Source: Microbispora sp. H11081 (GTDB lineage Bacteria; Actinomycetota; Actinomycetes; Streptosporangiales; Streptosporangiaceae). Taken from it: 64,000 bases of DNA. The position numbers were made by a program, and so were the translations under genes. The notes under the pieces were generated by a model. The model was not told where the DNA came from, searched no databases, and saw nothing but the letters and a program-made list of their open reading frames with translations. Shown here piece after piece: positions 29,859 to 38,860 of the stretch (its first letter is position 1; the number at the start of each line of letters is the position of its first letter). The DNA is taken from positions 434,001 through 498,000 of the forward strand of contig NZ_JABBWV010000001.1 of NCBI RefSeq assembly GCF_012999535.1, in the 5' to 3' direction.

Positions 29859-31916
29859 ATGGCGATCGGGGTTTACGTCGCGGCCGGCGACGCGAGGAGC
29901 AGCAAGGGCGCGATCGCCCTCGGCATGATCGAACTGCTGACCCGCCAGGTGGGCACGGTGGGGGTGTTCCGCCCGGTCGTCCGGTCAGGCCGCGAGGACA
30001 GCCTCGTCAACGCCGCGCGCAGCCGTTTCGCGATCAACCTGCCCTACGCGATGTGCACGGGCGTCACCTACGAGGAGGTGCACGCCGACGAGGAGCGCGC
30101 GGCCGGGGAGATCCTGGCCCGCTACCGGGCGCTCGCCGGGCGGTGCGACGCCGTCGTAGTGATCGGCACCGACTACACCGACGTGGGCGCCCCCACCGAG
30201 TTCGTGTTCAACGCCGAACTCGCCGCCAACCTCGGCACGCCGGTGATGAACGTGGTGACCGGGCTCGACCGCACCTCGGACGAGATCGCCGCGGCCGTCG
30301 AGATGTCGCGCAAGGAGCTGGCCGAGCGGCACGTCACCGAGCTGGCCACCGTCGTCACCCGGGTCGCGCCCGACCTGGTGGACGAGGTCGCGGCCCGCGT
30401 GCCCGCGTACGTCCTGCCGGAGGTGCGGCGCCTGTCCGCGCCCACGGTCAGCGACCTCATGGCCGCCTGCGACGGCGAGCTGTTCATGGGCGACGCCGAC
30501 CAGCTCGGCCGGGAGACGGGCGGGCTGATGATCGGCGCGATGTCGCTGCCGAACATCCTGGAGCGCCTCACCGAGGGCCTGGCGGTCGTCGTCCCCGCCG
30601 ACCGGGCCGCCGCGCTGGTGCCGGGGCTGCTGGCCGCGCACAAGGCCCCCACGTTCCCGGCCCTGTCGGCGATCATCCTCAACGGCGGTCTTGAGCTGCC
30701 CGACGCGGTCGTCCGCCTGCTCGAGGGCATGGACATCCGGCTGCCGATCATCACGACCGGCGGCGGCACGTTCGAGACCGCGACCAAGCTGTCGAGGGCG
30801 GAGGGCCGGTTCAGCCCGGACGCCAAGGGCAAGATCGACACCGCGCTCGGGGTCTTCGCCGAGCACGTCGACGCGGGGGCGCTGCTGCGCAGCCTGCGGG
30901 TCACCAAGGCCGCCGCGATCACGCCGCTCATGTTCGAGTACGACCTGCTTGACCGGGCCCGCGCCGACCGCAGGCACATCGTGCTGCCGGAGGGCGCAGA
31001 GCCGAGGATCCTGCGCGCGGCCGACAGCCTGCTGCGCCGGGGCGTCGCCGAGCTGACCCTGCTGGGCGACGAGCGCGAGATCCGGCTGGCGGCGGCCACG
31101 ATGGGCCTGGCCGTCGACGACGCCCGCGTGGTCAGCCCGTTCGACCCGGAGCTGCGCGAGCTGTTCGCCGAAGAGTACGCCCGGCTGCGCGCGCACAAGG
31201 GCGTGACCGTCGGGCAGGCCCGCGACATCGTCAGCGACGTCTCCTACTTCGGCACGATGATGGTCCATCTCGGGCTGGCGGACGGCATGGTCTCGGGCGC
31301 CGCCCACACCACCGCCCACACGATCAGGCCGTCGTTCGAGGTGATCAAGACCTCGCCGGGCGTCGGCGTCGTGTCCAGCGTCTTCTTCATGTGCCTGGCC
31401 GACCGCGTGCTCGTCTACGGCGACTGCGCCGTCGTGCCCGACCCCACGGCCGCCCAGCTCGCCGACATCGCGATCTCCTCGGCCGCCACGGCCGCGAGGT
31501 TCGGGGTCGAGCCGCGTGTGGCCATGCTGTCGTACTCGACCGGTGAGTCCGGCGCGGGGCCCGAGGTGGACAAGGTGCGCGAGGCCACCGCGCGGGTCCG
31601 CGAGCTGCGGCCGGACCTGCCGGTCGAGGGACCCATCCAGTACGACGCGGCGGCCGAGCCGAGCGTGGCGCGGACCAAGATGCCCGGCAGCGCGGTGGCG
31701 GGGCGGGCGACGGTGTTCGTGGTGCCCGACCTCAACACGGGCAACAACCTCTACAAGGCCGTGCAGCGCAGCGCGGGCGCGGTCGCGATCGGGCCGGTCC
31801 TGCAGGGGCTGCGCAAGCCGGTCAACGACCTGTCCCGCGGCGCGACCGTGGGCGACATCGTGAACACGGTCGCGATCACGGCCATCCAGGCGCAGGCGCG
31901 GGAAGACGGACAGTGA
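29859..31916 (+). CDS. pta: Phosphate acetyltransferase
   Basis: A 685-residue long-form Pta, which interconverts acetyl-CoA and acetyl phosphate. The N-terminal BioD-like P-loop-type domain starts VYVAAGDARSSKGAIALG. A DRTGG domain follows, then the catalytic PTA domain with SGAAHTTAHTIRPSFEVI and SYSTGESGAGPEVDKV. I start at the ATG at 29859, preceded by AGGGG; an upstream ATG at 29736 would add 41 residues unlike the family. It is followed after 25 bases by ackA, so the two form the acetate overflow/assimilation operon. Confidence 0.96.
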   Translation: MAIGVYVAAGDARSSKGAIALGMIELLTRQVGTVGVFRPVVRSGREDSLVNAARSRFAINLPYAMCTGVTYEEVHADEERAAGEILARYRALAGRCDAVVVIGTDYTDVGAPTEFVFNAELAANLGTPVMNVVTGLDRTSDEIAAAVEMSRKELAERHVTELATVVTRVAPDLVDEVAARVPAYVLPEVRRLSAPTVSDLMAACDGELFMGDADQLGRETGGLMIGAMSLPNILERLTEGLAVVVPADRAAALVPGLLAAHKAPTFPALSAIILNGGLELPDAVVRLLEGMDIRLPIITTGGGTFETATKLSRAEGRFSPDAKGKIDTALGVFAEHVDAGALLRSLRVTKAAAITPLMFEYDLLDRARADRRHIVLPEGAEPRILRAADSLLRRGVAELTLLGDEREIRLAAATMGLAVDDARVVSPFDPELRELFAEEYARLRAHKGVTVGQARDIVSDVSYFGTMMVHLGLADGMVSGAAHTTAHTIRPSFEVIKTSPGVGVVSSVFFMCLADRVLVYGDCAVVPDPTAAQLADIAISSAATAARFGVEPRVAMLSYSTGESGAGPEVDKVREATARVRELRPDLPVEGPIQYDAAAEPSVARTKMPGSAVAGRATVFVVPDLNTGNNLYKAVQRSAGAVAIGPVLQGLRKPVNDLSRGATVGDIVNTVAITAIQAQAREDGQ

Positions 31917-31941
31917 GCGCGCGGGCGCGGGAGGAGTCGTA

Positions 31942-33120
<1,179 letters not shown>

Positions 33121-33168
33121 ACGCCCAGAGCGCCGTCTGCGTCCTCACCTGGCTATTGTGGGCACCGA

Positions 33169-33606
33169 ATGGGGGTGAGCCGTGTGGCGACGGCTGAGGA
33201 CAGTCGTTTCGGCGGAGAGCGCAGGGCATCCGGCCCGCGGGGCCTGCTCGACCGGATCCGTGCGACTCCGGCGGGCCGGCTGACGCTGCGGATCGTCATC
33301 GGGGTGATCGGCACCGCGCTCGTCATCACCGGCCTGATCATGGTGCCCTTCCCGGGGCCCGGCTGGCTGGTGGTCTTCGCCGGGCTCGCCGTGCTGGCGA
33401 CCGAGTTCACTTGGGCGTCCAGGCTCCTGGAGTTCGCCAAGGACAAGGTCAGGGCGGCGACCGACTGGCTCAAGCGGCAGAACTGGTTCGTCCGCATCGT
33501 CGCGAGCGCGCTCACCCTGCTCTGCGCGGGCGCCATCGTCTGGGTGTCGGTCCGGCTGACGCTCGGCGTCGACCTGATCCAGGAGGCCCGCGAACTGCTG
33601 AGCTGA
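33169..33606 (+). CDS. PGPGW-motif membrane protein
   Basis: A 145-residue membrane protein of the actinobacterial PGPGW (TIGR02611-like) family. The diagnostic MVPFPGPGWLVVFAGLAVL stretch lies between two helices, after an Arg-rich N-terminus and a first helix LRIVIGVIGTALVITGLIM. A last helix (IVASALTLLCAGAIVWVSV) closes the protein. The function of the family is unknown. The ATG at 33169 and in-frame GTGs at 33175 and 33184 are all possible starts; the last is best placed after GGGGGTGAG. It converges with the M20 gene. Confidence 0.85.
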   Translation: MGVSRVATAEDSRFGGERRASGPRGLLDRIRATPAGRLTLRIVIGVIGTALVITGLIMVPFPGPGWLVVFAGLAVLATEFTWASRLLEFAKDKVRAATDWLKRQNWFVRIVASALTLLCAGAIVWVSVRLTLGVDLIQEARELLS

Positions 33607-33624
33607 CCGTCAGGCGGGTGACCG

Positions 33625-34797
33625 TCAGGCGAGTGCCAGCCTGCGGATCGCCAGTTCGGTCAGCAGCGTCGCGCCGTCGGACAGGATGGCGTCGTCGAAC
33701 TCCGCCTCGGCCGAGTGGTTGGCCGGGGCCGTGGCGGCGTCCCGGCCGGGCGGGCAGGCGCCGACCACGAGGAACGCCCCTGGCACCCGCTCCAGCACGT
33801 ACGAGAAGTCCTCGGAGCCGGTCGCCGGGGTGGGCAGCGGGAAGTAGCGGTCCTCGCCGAGGGCCTCCCGCACCGTGCGGGCGGCGAACTCCGCCTCGGC
33901 GTCGTCGTTCACCGTGACGGGATAGCCGAGGCCGAACGCGCAGTCGACGGTGAGTCCGTGCGCCTCCCCGATGCCGCGGGCGAGCCGGACCAGGCCCTCC
34001 CTGATGCGGTCGCGCGAGCCGGCCGAGAACGTGCGCACGGTGGCTTCGAAGACGGCCTCGTCCGGGATCACGTTGTCGGTGGTGCCGGAGTGGAAGCTGC
34101 CGACGGTCACCACGACGGGGTCGAACACGTCGTACCCGCGGGTGACGTGGGTCTGCAGGGCCGTCACGATCTCGCAGGCCGCGGGGATCGGGTCGAGGGC
34201 GCGGTGCGGGGACGACCCGTGGCCGCCCCTGCCGCGCACGGTCACGGTCAGCGTGTCGCACGCGGCCAGCACGGGCCCGCCCCTGGTCAGGAACAGCCCG
34301 CGCGGGATCGTCGTCGAGAAGACGTGCATGCCGTACGCCGCGACGGCCCTCGCGCCCGCGGCGTCGAGCACGCCCTCCTCGATCATCAGCCGGGCGCCCT
34401 CCTGGCCCTCCTCGCCGGGCTGGAACATCAGCACCACGTCTCCGGCGAGGTCGGCGCGCCGCTCGCTGAGCAGGCGGGCGGCTCCCACCAGCATGGCGGT
34501 GTGCAGGTCGTGGCCGCAGGCGTGCATGCGGCCGTCGAAGCGCGACCGGTAGGACACGCCGGTCTTCTCGTGCACCGGCAGCGCGTCCATGTCGGCGCGC
34601 AGCAGCACGGCGGGGCCCGGGCGGCCGCCGCGCAGCACGGCGGTCACCGACGACAGGCGCTCGCCGGTGGCGATCTCCAGGGGGAGGCCGTCGAGCGCTG
34701 CGAGCACCTTCTCCTGCGTGCGGGGCAGGTCGAGGCCGATCTCGGGCTCCCGGTGCAGCGCGCGGCGCAACTCGACGAGGTCGTCCTGGAGGGTCAT
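33625..34797 (-). CDS. M20-family amidohydrolase
   Basis: A 390-residue metallopeptidase of the M20D type, which hydrolyses N-acyl or amide bonds of amino acid derivatives. Metal ligands are in LLRADMDALPV, MHACGHDLHTAML and FQPGEEGQEGA; a C-terminal GSEDFSYVLE completes the site. A dimerisation domain lies between. The ATG at 34797 matches the family start (LQDDLVELRRALHREPE); the longer open frame covers the GroES-like gene and is a shadow. It follows that gene by 37 bases. The natural substrate (hippurate-like, indole-amino acid or other) is not predictable. Confidence 0.94.
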   Translation of the reverse strand: MTLQDDLVELRRALHREPEIGLDLPRTQEKVLAALDGLPLEIATGERLSSVTAVLRGGRPGPAVLLRADMDALPVHEKTGVSYRSRFDGRMHACGHDLHTAMLVGAARLLSERRADLAGDVVLMFQPGEEGQEGARLMIEEGVLDAAGARAVAAYGMHVFSTTIPRGLFLTRGGPVLAACDTLTVTVRGRGGHGSSPHRALDPIPAACEIVTALQTHVTRGYDVFDPVVVTVGSFHSGTTDNVIPDEAVFEATVRTFSAGSRDRIREGLVRLARGIGEAHGLTVDCAFGLGYPVTVNDDAEAEFAARTVREALGEDRYFPLPTPATGSEDFSYVLERVPGAFLVVGACPPGRDAATAPANHSAEAEFDDAILSDGATLLTELAIRRLALA

Positions 34798-34834
34798 GGT
34801 CCACCTTCGCCGCGAGGTCGGGAGGCCGGGAGGT

Positions 34835-35155
34835 TCAGAGGTAGAGGCCGGTGCCGTGATCGGTCTGCTGCGTCGCCACGGCGTGCAGGTCGCGCTCGCG
34901 CAGCACCAGGTAGAGCTGGCCCTGGACCTCCACCTCGTACTGGTCGTCGGGGTTGAACAGGACCTTGTCGCCGGGCTTGACCGACCTGGCGTTGGCGCCG
35001 GCGCCGCTGACCTCGCCCCAGACGAGCCGGTTGGCCATCTTGACCGTGGCCGGGATGACGATGCCCGCGCTGCTGCGCCGTTCCTCAAGCTCCCGCTCGA
35101 CCTTGACCATCACGCGATCATGGAGCATCTGGATCTCGAACTTCGGGTCAGCCAC
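34835..35155 (-). CDS. GroES-like co-chaperonin paralogue
   Basis: A 106-residue single-domain protein of the Cpn10 beta-barrel type. It has an early ILHDRV-like core (IQMLHDRVMVKVERE), a mobile-loop-like stretch (ERRSSAGIVIPAT) and VKPGDKVLFNPDD matching the GroES roof and body. It has no groEL next to it and diverges enough that it is probably an accessory paralogue rather than the housekeeping groES. It starts with GTG and lies just upstream of the M20 gene, so the two are probably co-transcribed. Whether it still binds a chaperonin is unknown. Confidence 0.85.
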   Translation of the reverse strand: MADPKFEIQMLHDRVMVKVERELEERRSSAGIVIPATVKMANRLVWGEVSGAGANARSVKPGDKVLFNPDDQYEVEVQGQLYLVLRERDLHAVATQQTDHGTGLYL

Positions 35156-35218
35156 GTTCGAAGTGTACGCGGAGCGGCCCCGGGCGCCGTCATCGGGAGT
35201 TTCGGCGGCGGCGCCGTC

Positions 35219-35845
35219 TCAGCGGCGGCCCATGGCCAGGTCGTAGCCCGTGCCCGAGCGGCGGAAGACGCGGCCCTTGCCCCACTCCAGCACCTCGAAC
35301 CGCACGCGGACGGTGTTGGAGGCGACGCCCGTCAGGTCGGCCATCATCTTCTCGGACAGGTCCACGATCGCCGGGACGGCGTGCTGGGCCACGGCCCACT
35401 CGGCCGGGCCGAAGTCGTCCACGACGCCGATCGCGCTCTTCCCCTTGTGGGTGATCCGCACCTTGGTGCCGAGCGGCCAGTAGGGGCTGGCGAGCGTCCG
35501 GTAGCGCATCGGCTTGCCGGACGCCGTCTGGGCGTCCCAGAAGGACGTCGCGGTGGCGACGCCGGAGGGCAGGGACTTGGCCTTCTTCATGTCCTTGTAC
35601 GCCGTGCGCAGCGCCGCGTGGAACGCCTCGACTAGGGAGGCGAGGTCAGGGGAGGCGGACTCGGCAGGGGCCGGACGACCGGCGGGCGCCTCAGGGGAGA
35701 GAGGTGCGGAGGAGAGCGGTGCGGAGGAGAGCGTCGCTGAGGGAGCCGGCGGGACCGCGGAGGCCTGTGCGGAGGTGCTCGCGCCGGTGACGAGCGTGGT
35801 GGCGGCCAGCGCCATGGTGATCGCCTGACGGGCTCGTTTCTGCAT
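35219..35845 (-). CDS. Secreted RlpA-like double-psi beta-barrel protein
   Basis: A 208-residue exported protein. The signal peptide (MALAATTLVTGASTSAQA) is followed by an Ala/Pro/Ser spacer with repeated LSSAPLS units, then a domain of about 120 residues resembling RlpA/expansin barrels: GVATATSFWD, LASPYWPLGTKVRITHKG and GVVDDFGPAEW in place of the usual NDRGP turn. Such domains bind or cut peptidoglycan. A good AAAGGAAG ribosome-binding site precedes the ATG. The catalytic Asp of lytic transglycosylases is possibly one of the paired Asp in VVDDFG, but activity is unproven. Confidence 0.84.
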   Translation of the reverse strand: MQKRARQAITMALAATTLVTGASTSAQASAVPPAPSATLSSAPLSSAPLSPEAPAGRPAPAESASPDLASLVEAFHAALRTAYKDMKKAKSLPSGVATATSFWDAQTASGKPMRYRTLASPYWPLGTKVRITHKGKSAIGVVDDFGPAEWAVAQHAVPAIVDLSEKMMADLTGVASNTVRVRFEVLEWGKGRVFRRSGTGYDLAMGRR

Positions 35846-36182
35846 GGGCTTCCTTTCATCTCACTCGCGCAGGGCGCCCTGCGGGGGAGCGGGGCCCGGG
35901 TCGGCGAGGAGTCCTGGCTGGCGGGGCGTCCTTACGCGCCCGCGGGGGACGGGCGCGCGATGCCCGGCTGGGGCTGGGGATGCTCCCGATGCCGGAGGGG
36001 ACGCGATGCTTCGTACGGACGTAGGGGACGACTGGGAATAAAAGCGATGTGAGGCACGAGTATATGAAAAGAGGGAGTAAAGCGGACAAACTACGGCAAA
36101 CAGGAGGTAGATCGTCCTTGACGGAAGGCTCCTGAAAGCGCTCTCATGGCACGATCGGTCAAAGCGGAGGCAAGGAGGCGGC
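35846..36182. other. Divergent intergenic region with AT-rich core
   Basis: This 337-base gap separates the leftward RlpA-like gene from the rightward DUF1349 gene. Bases about 36030-36130 are markedly AT-richer than the flanks. RlpA and Rpf genes in actinobacteria are often under a c-di-AMP riboswitch, so I looked for that core and did not find it. A LacI-type palindrome lies at 36133-36146. Confidence 0.5.
36133..36146 (+). promoter_or_regulatory. LacI-family-type operator upstream of DUF1349 gene
   Basis: TGAAAGCGCTCTCA is a near-perfect palindrome around the central CG typical of LacI/GalR regulators (consensus-like TGAAAGCGCTTTCA). A TTGACG hexamer lies 10 bases upstream at 36118-36123, so a bound repressor would cover the -10 region. 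The gene start is 37 bases downstream. The regulator itself is not in this window. Confidence 0.55.
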
Positions 36183-36743
36183 ATGACGCTCGAGGGCTTC
36201 ACGTGGGTGAACGAGCCCGCGGAATGGGCGCCCACCGGGGACGGCCTGCGGGCCGTCGCGGGCGCCCAGACCGACCTGTGGCAGCGGACGCACTACGGCT
36301 ACTCCTACGACACCGCGCACATGTTCGGCCGCCAGGTCGCCGGTGACGCCCGGCTGACCGTGACGTTCGAGGCCGGCTACGCCGAGCAGTACGACCAGGC
36401 CGGGGCGGTGCTGCGGATCGACGAGGAGAACTGGATCAAGGCGGGAGTCGAGTTCGTCGACGGCGGCCACCAGCTCAGCGTCGTCGTCACCCGGGGCTTC
36501 TCCGACTGGTCCGTCACGCCCGCCCCCGGCGGCCTCGTCTCGGCGACCTTCGACCTCGAACGGGCCGGCGACTCCGTGACCGTCCGCTACGGCGCGAACG
36601 GCGCGGAGCCCGAGCACCTGCTGCGCCTGGCCTACTTCCCGCCCGGAGCGCCCGCCCTCGCCGGGGTGATGTGCGCCGCCCCGGTGGGCAAGGGCTTCGA
36701 GACCCGCTTCACCCGCGTGTCGCTGACTTCGGATCGTGTCTGA
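36183..36743 (+). CDS. DUF1349 (concanavalin A-like fold) protein
   Basis: A 186-residue protein of the DUF1349 family, which adopts a jelly-roll lectin/glucanase fold and occurs near sugar-metabolism genes. Recognisable features are WVNEPAEWAPTGDGL at the start, QYDQAGAVLRIDEENWIKAG and FLRLAYFPPG-like text near the end. No signal peptide, so cytoplasmic. A perfect AGGAGG ribosome-binding site precedes the ATG, and a LacI-type operator lies upstream, consistent with carbohydrate control. Biochemical role unknown; sugar binding is inferred from the fold. Confidence 0.9.
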   Translation: MTLEGFTWVNEPAEWAPTGDGLRAVAGAQTDLWQRTHYGYSYDTAHMFGRQVAGDARLTVTFEAGYAEQYDQAGAVLRIDEENWIKAGVEFVDGGHQLSVVVTRGFSDWSVTPAPGGLVSATFDLERAGDSVTVRYGANGAEPEHLLRLAYFPPGAPALAGVMCAAPVGKGFETRFTRVSLTSDRV

Positions 36744-37015
36744 CCCTGGCCGCATGCCAGCCCTACCGGGACGAGATCTTCCTGATCGTCAATGAAACTG
36801 GCGAGAACGTCGTGGTCACCTGGAGCGGTGGCGTGTACGCCTGACTTCCTCCCGGCGGATCCATCGAGAAGATTCCGCCGCCAAACCGCTGCCGGGTCAC
36901 TCCACTGCCCGACGACCGGTTCACGGCGACGACCGAGACCGGAAAGCGCTACACCTACGGGCGGCCCATGTGCCCCGGAGAGACGTGGCACATCCGCAAG
37001 CCTCTTCCATCCTGA
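36731..37015 (+). pseudogene. Decayed small lipoprotein gene with in-frame TGA
   Basis: One frame reads as a coherent small lipoprotein tail: CLTLAACQPYRDEIFLIVNE with a lipobox-like LAAC, then VVVTWSGGVYA and a TGA at 36842-36844. The same frame then continues LPPGGSIEKIPPPNRC, TETGKRYTYGRPMCPGETW and HIRKPLPS to a TGA at 37013-37015. The N-terminal signal peptide is truncated where it meets the end of the DUF1349 gene, in another frame. There is therefore no start codon and there is an internal nonsense codon. I know no named family for it. Confidence 0.6.
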
Positions 37016-37106
37016 AATTTCAGCTCACAGCCGGTGAGCCCAGCGATCGTCATGGCCTGGTCGCGCCGACGGCAAGCAGTTCGTTACCTCTTGCGATGCT
37101 GGAGTC

Positions 37107-37388
37107 ATGACCGATCTCGAGCCCGTGGATCCGGAGTTACTCGCTGGGTTCGCCGCGAAGATTGATCCGTTCATGCAGGGCGTCCTCGTCAGCGGGGATG
37201 TGGAGCAGATACGCGGCTTCCTCCTCGAAGCAGCGTGGAACTGTACGGAGCGGCCGTACTTCGAGCAAATGTGGGGGGTAGGCGGGCTCTACCGAGGCCT
37301 CCGGCTGAGTTGCTGCGCTTCCGGTGACATAGTCACCCGAGGTAGTCTGTCGGTGACGCCGGGAACCGCGGGTTCCTGGAAGCCGTGA
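37107..37388 (+). CDS. Short hypothetical protein, possibly a fragment
   Basis: A 93-residue frame beginning MTDLEPVDPELLAGFAAKID, with an amphipathic N-terminal half and a C-terminal part (from about residue 68) that looks random. The N-terminus looks like real protein; the abrupt change suggests the true C-terminus has been lost. A weak GGAG precedes the ATG. It lies among decayed genes. I do not recognise the family and consider it as likely a remnant as a gene. Confidence 0.35.
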   Translation: MTDLEPVDPELLAGFAAKIDPFMQGVLVSGDVEQIRGFLLEAAWNCTERPYFEQMWGVGGLYRGLRLSCCASGDIVTRGSLSVTPGTAGSWKP

Positions 37389-37445
37389 GGCCAGGTGACC
37401 TGGGGCATGACCGGGAGCCTGGCCTGGCGCGTTTCAGGGTTCGGA

Positions 37446-38021
37446 TCAGAGCACCCTCACGGGGAAGTCGATCACCCTGTCGCCGAGAATCTCCCGGTAG
37501 CGAGGGTCGCCCAGCTTCTCGGCGCGGACGGCGCCGGCCACGATGTCGGCGACCCACAGCAGGGCCTCGCCCGCGCCGGGCAGATGATCGACACGGAAGC
37601 GGGTGCCCTTGGGCAGGGTGTATCGAGCGTGCTTCACAGTGGTGACGTCTCGAGTGTTGAGCGTTGGCTGGCGGGCCTCCATGAACAGTTGCTCGACTCC
37701 GAACCCGTGCAGCTCGAGCACCAGCTGGTGAAGGCAGTAGGCGCGGGCGCGCTCTTGTCTGCGCTGGTGGACGGGGGACCCAACCGCAACGACATGCAAC
37801 CCCTCGATCTCGGCCACCGTGTAGGCCAGCTCCAACCGCTCCTTGTCATCGCGGGCGACCCAGTGCAGCTTGGCCGGGGCGTGCCGGGCCTGCGCCTGCA
37901 GCATCTGCGCACGGGCCGACTCCTGCGCGGAAGTAGGAATGATCACGGCAGCGATGATGTAGAAGCCGGTCGTGTCGTGCTCCTGGAAGGACTCATCCGC
38001 CCAAGCGACGCTCGCCCTCAC
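37446..38021 (-). CDS. DUF3800-like protein, copy 2
   Basis: A 191-residue paralogue of the gene at 26864-27433. Shared landmarks are the early acidic motif (VAWADESFQEHD against AYVDESMRLEEG), a central LHW, an ERARAYCLHQL region and the late LLWVADIVAGAVRAE. Its GTG start overlaps, as GTGA, the stop of a decayed upstream member of the same family. The two probably began as a coupled pair, of which only this one survives. No strong ribosome-binding site of its own is visible, consistent with former coupling. Function unknown; the two acidic motifs suggest a metal-dependent nuclease-like fold. Confidence 0.83.
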   Translation of the reverse strand: MRASVAWADESFQEHDTTGFYIIAAVIIPTSAQESARAQMLQAQARHAPAKLHWVARDDKERLELAYTVAEIEGLHVVAVGSPVHQRRQERARAYCLHQLVLELHGFGVEQLFMEARQPTLNTRDVTTVKHARYTLPKGTRFRVDHLPGAGEALLWVADIVAGAVRAEKLGDPRYREILGDRVIDFPVRVL

Positions 38022-38337
38022 GCGGCATCGTCCCCCGGGGACCTCCTCGGGATCAGGCCCGTAGCCGCCTTGTAGTCGGCGCTAGCCAGGAACGCCGCGT
38101 GGCAGACCCCGATTACCACCCGCGGCATCTTCACCATCGGCTCCCAGCCGCGGTTGCCGTGCAACAGGTCCGTGCCATGCAACTGCGCCGGCGGGACACC
38201 ACGTACGCCTTCCCGGCCCCGGCCACGACCTCGCCCAGGGTGCGCGTCAGGGAGATCGCCTGGACGTGCGAGACCAGCAGCGCAACCAAGGAGTAACGGT
38301 CGCGGGTGTAGCTCTCGTTCACGTACGCCAACAGCAC
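38019..38337 (-). pseudogene. Frameshifted DUF3800-like remnant, copy 3
   Basis: Read leftward from 38337, the frame gives MLLAYVNESYTRDRYSLVAL, a typical start of another DUF3800 subgroup. It then loses the frame near AGAGKAY. The adjacent frame picks up with VPPAQLHGTDLLHGNRGW and MPRVVIGVCHAAFLASADYK, the expected continuation, and runs to a TGA overlapping the start of copy 2. One frameshift and loss of the C-terminal half with the second acidic motif make it non-functional. Confidence 0.68.
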
Positions 38338-38419
38338 GTCACACAGCGTGACAGAATGCCGACGGCCTCGGGCGGAATCCAGCGGTCACTCGGCGAACAC
38401 ACCTCGGCGTGATCTGGGA

Positions 38420-38700
38420 TGAAACGGCCACGATCACTGCGAACCGGACTGGGATTGCGGACCACCCGGATCCGGTGACGCGGCCGTCGACGACCTCGAA
38501 CGAGGCCACGGTCGTGACAACGCCGCCATGCTCGGCCACCAGGCCCGGCACCCCGTTGACCGAGCGCTCCAGGAGTTCGAGCCCCGGAGTCTTGCCGACG
38601 ATGGCGACCATGTACTGGGCGATGCGCGCGCCGCCCTCGATCGGGTGCAGGACCGTGCCGACCGTGCCGCCGCCGTCGGCGGTCATCACTCGCCCCGGCC
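38420..38700 (-). pseudogene. SigJ-type ECF sigma factor C-terminal remnant
   Basis: The leftward frame reads VMTADGGGTVGTVLHPIEGG, then LLERSVNGVPGLVAEHGG and FEVVDGRVT, the SnoaL-like C-terminal domain of SigJ-type ECF sigma factors. The end of that domain (IRVVRNPSPVRSD) lies in a neighbouring frame, so there is a frameshift near 38476. Sigma regions 2 and 4 are missing. The piece abuts the DUF3800 relic. Confidence 0.65.
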
Positions 38701-38860
38701 GTCTGGCACGCGTCCGGATTCCTCGTCCTCGCCTCCGTCCAGGTCGTACTCGGCATCGCACACGTACCGTCGGTCCATCTTCCCCCTGTGGGTCCTGATG
38801 TTCGGGCTGAGCGTGCTGGCGTTGGCGCGGCGCTGAAGTCCGATACGGGGCACAGTGGGA

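Noticed and set aside
35846-36182. Possible c-di-AMP (ydaO-type) riboswitch upstream of the RlpA-like gene
   Set aside because: The gene class and leader length suggested it, but I could not find the conserved core in this leader.
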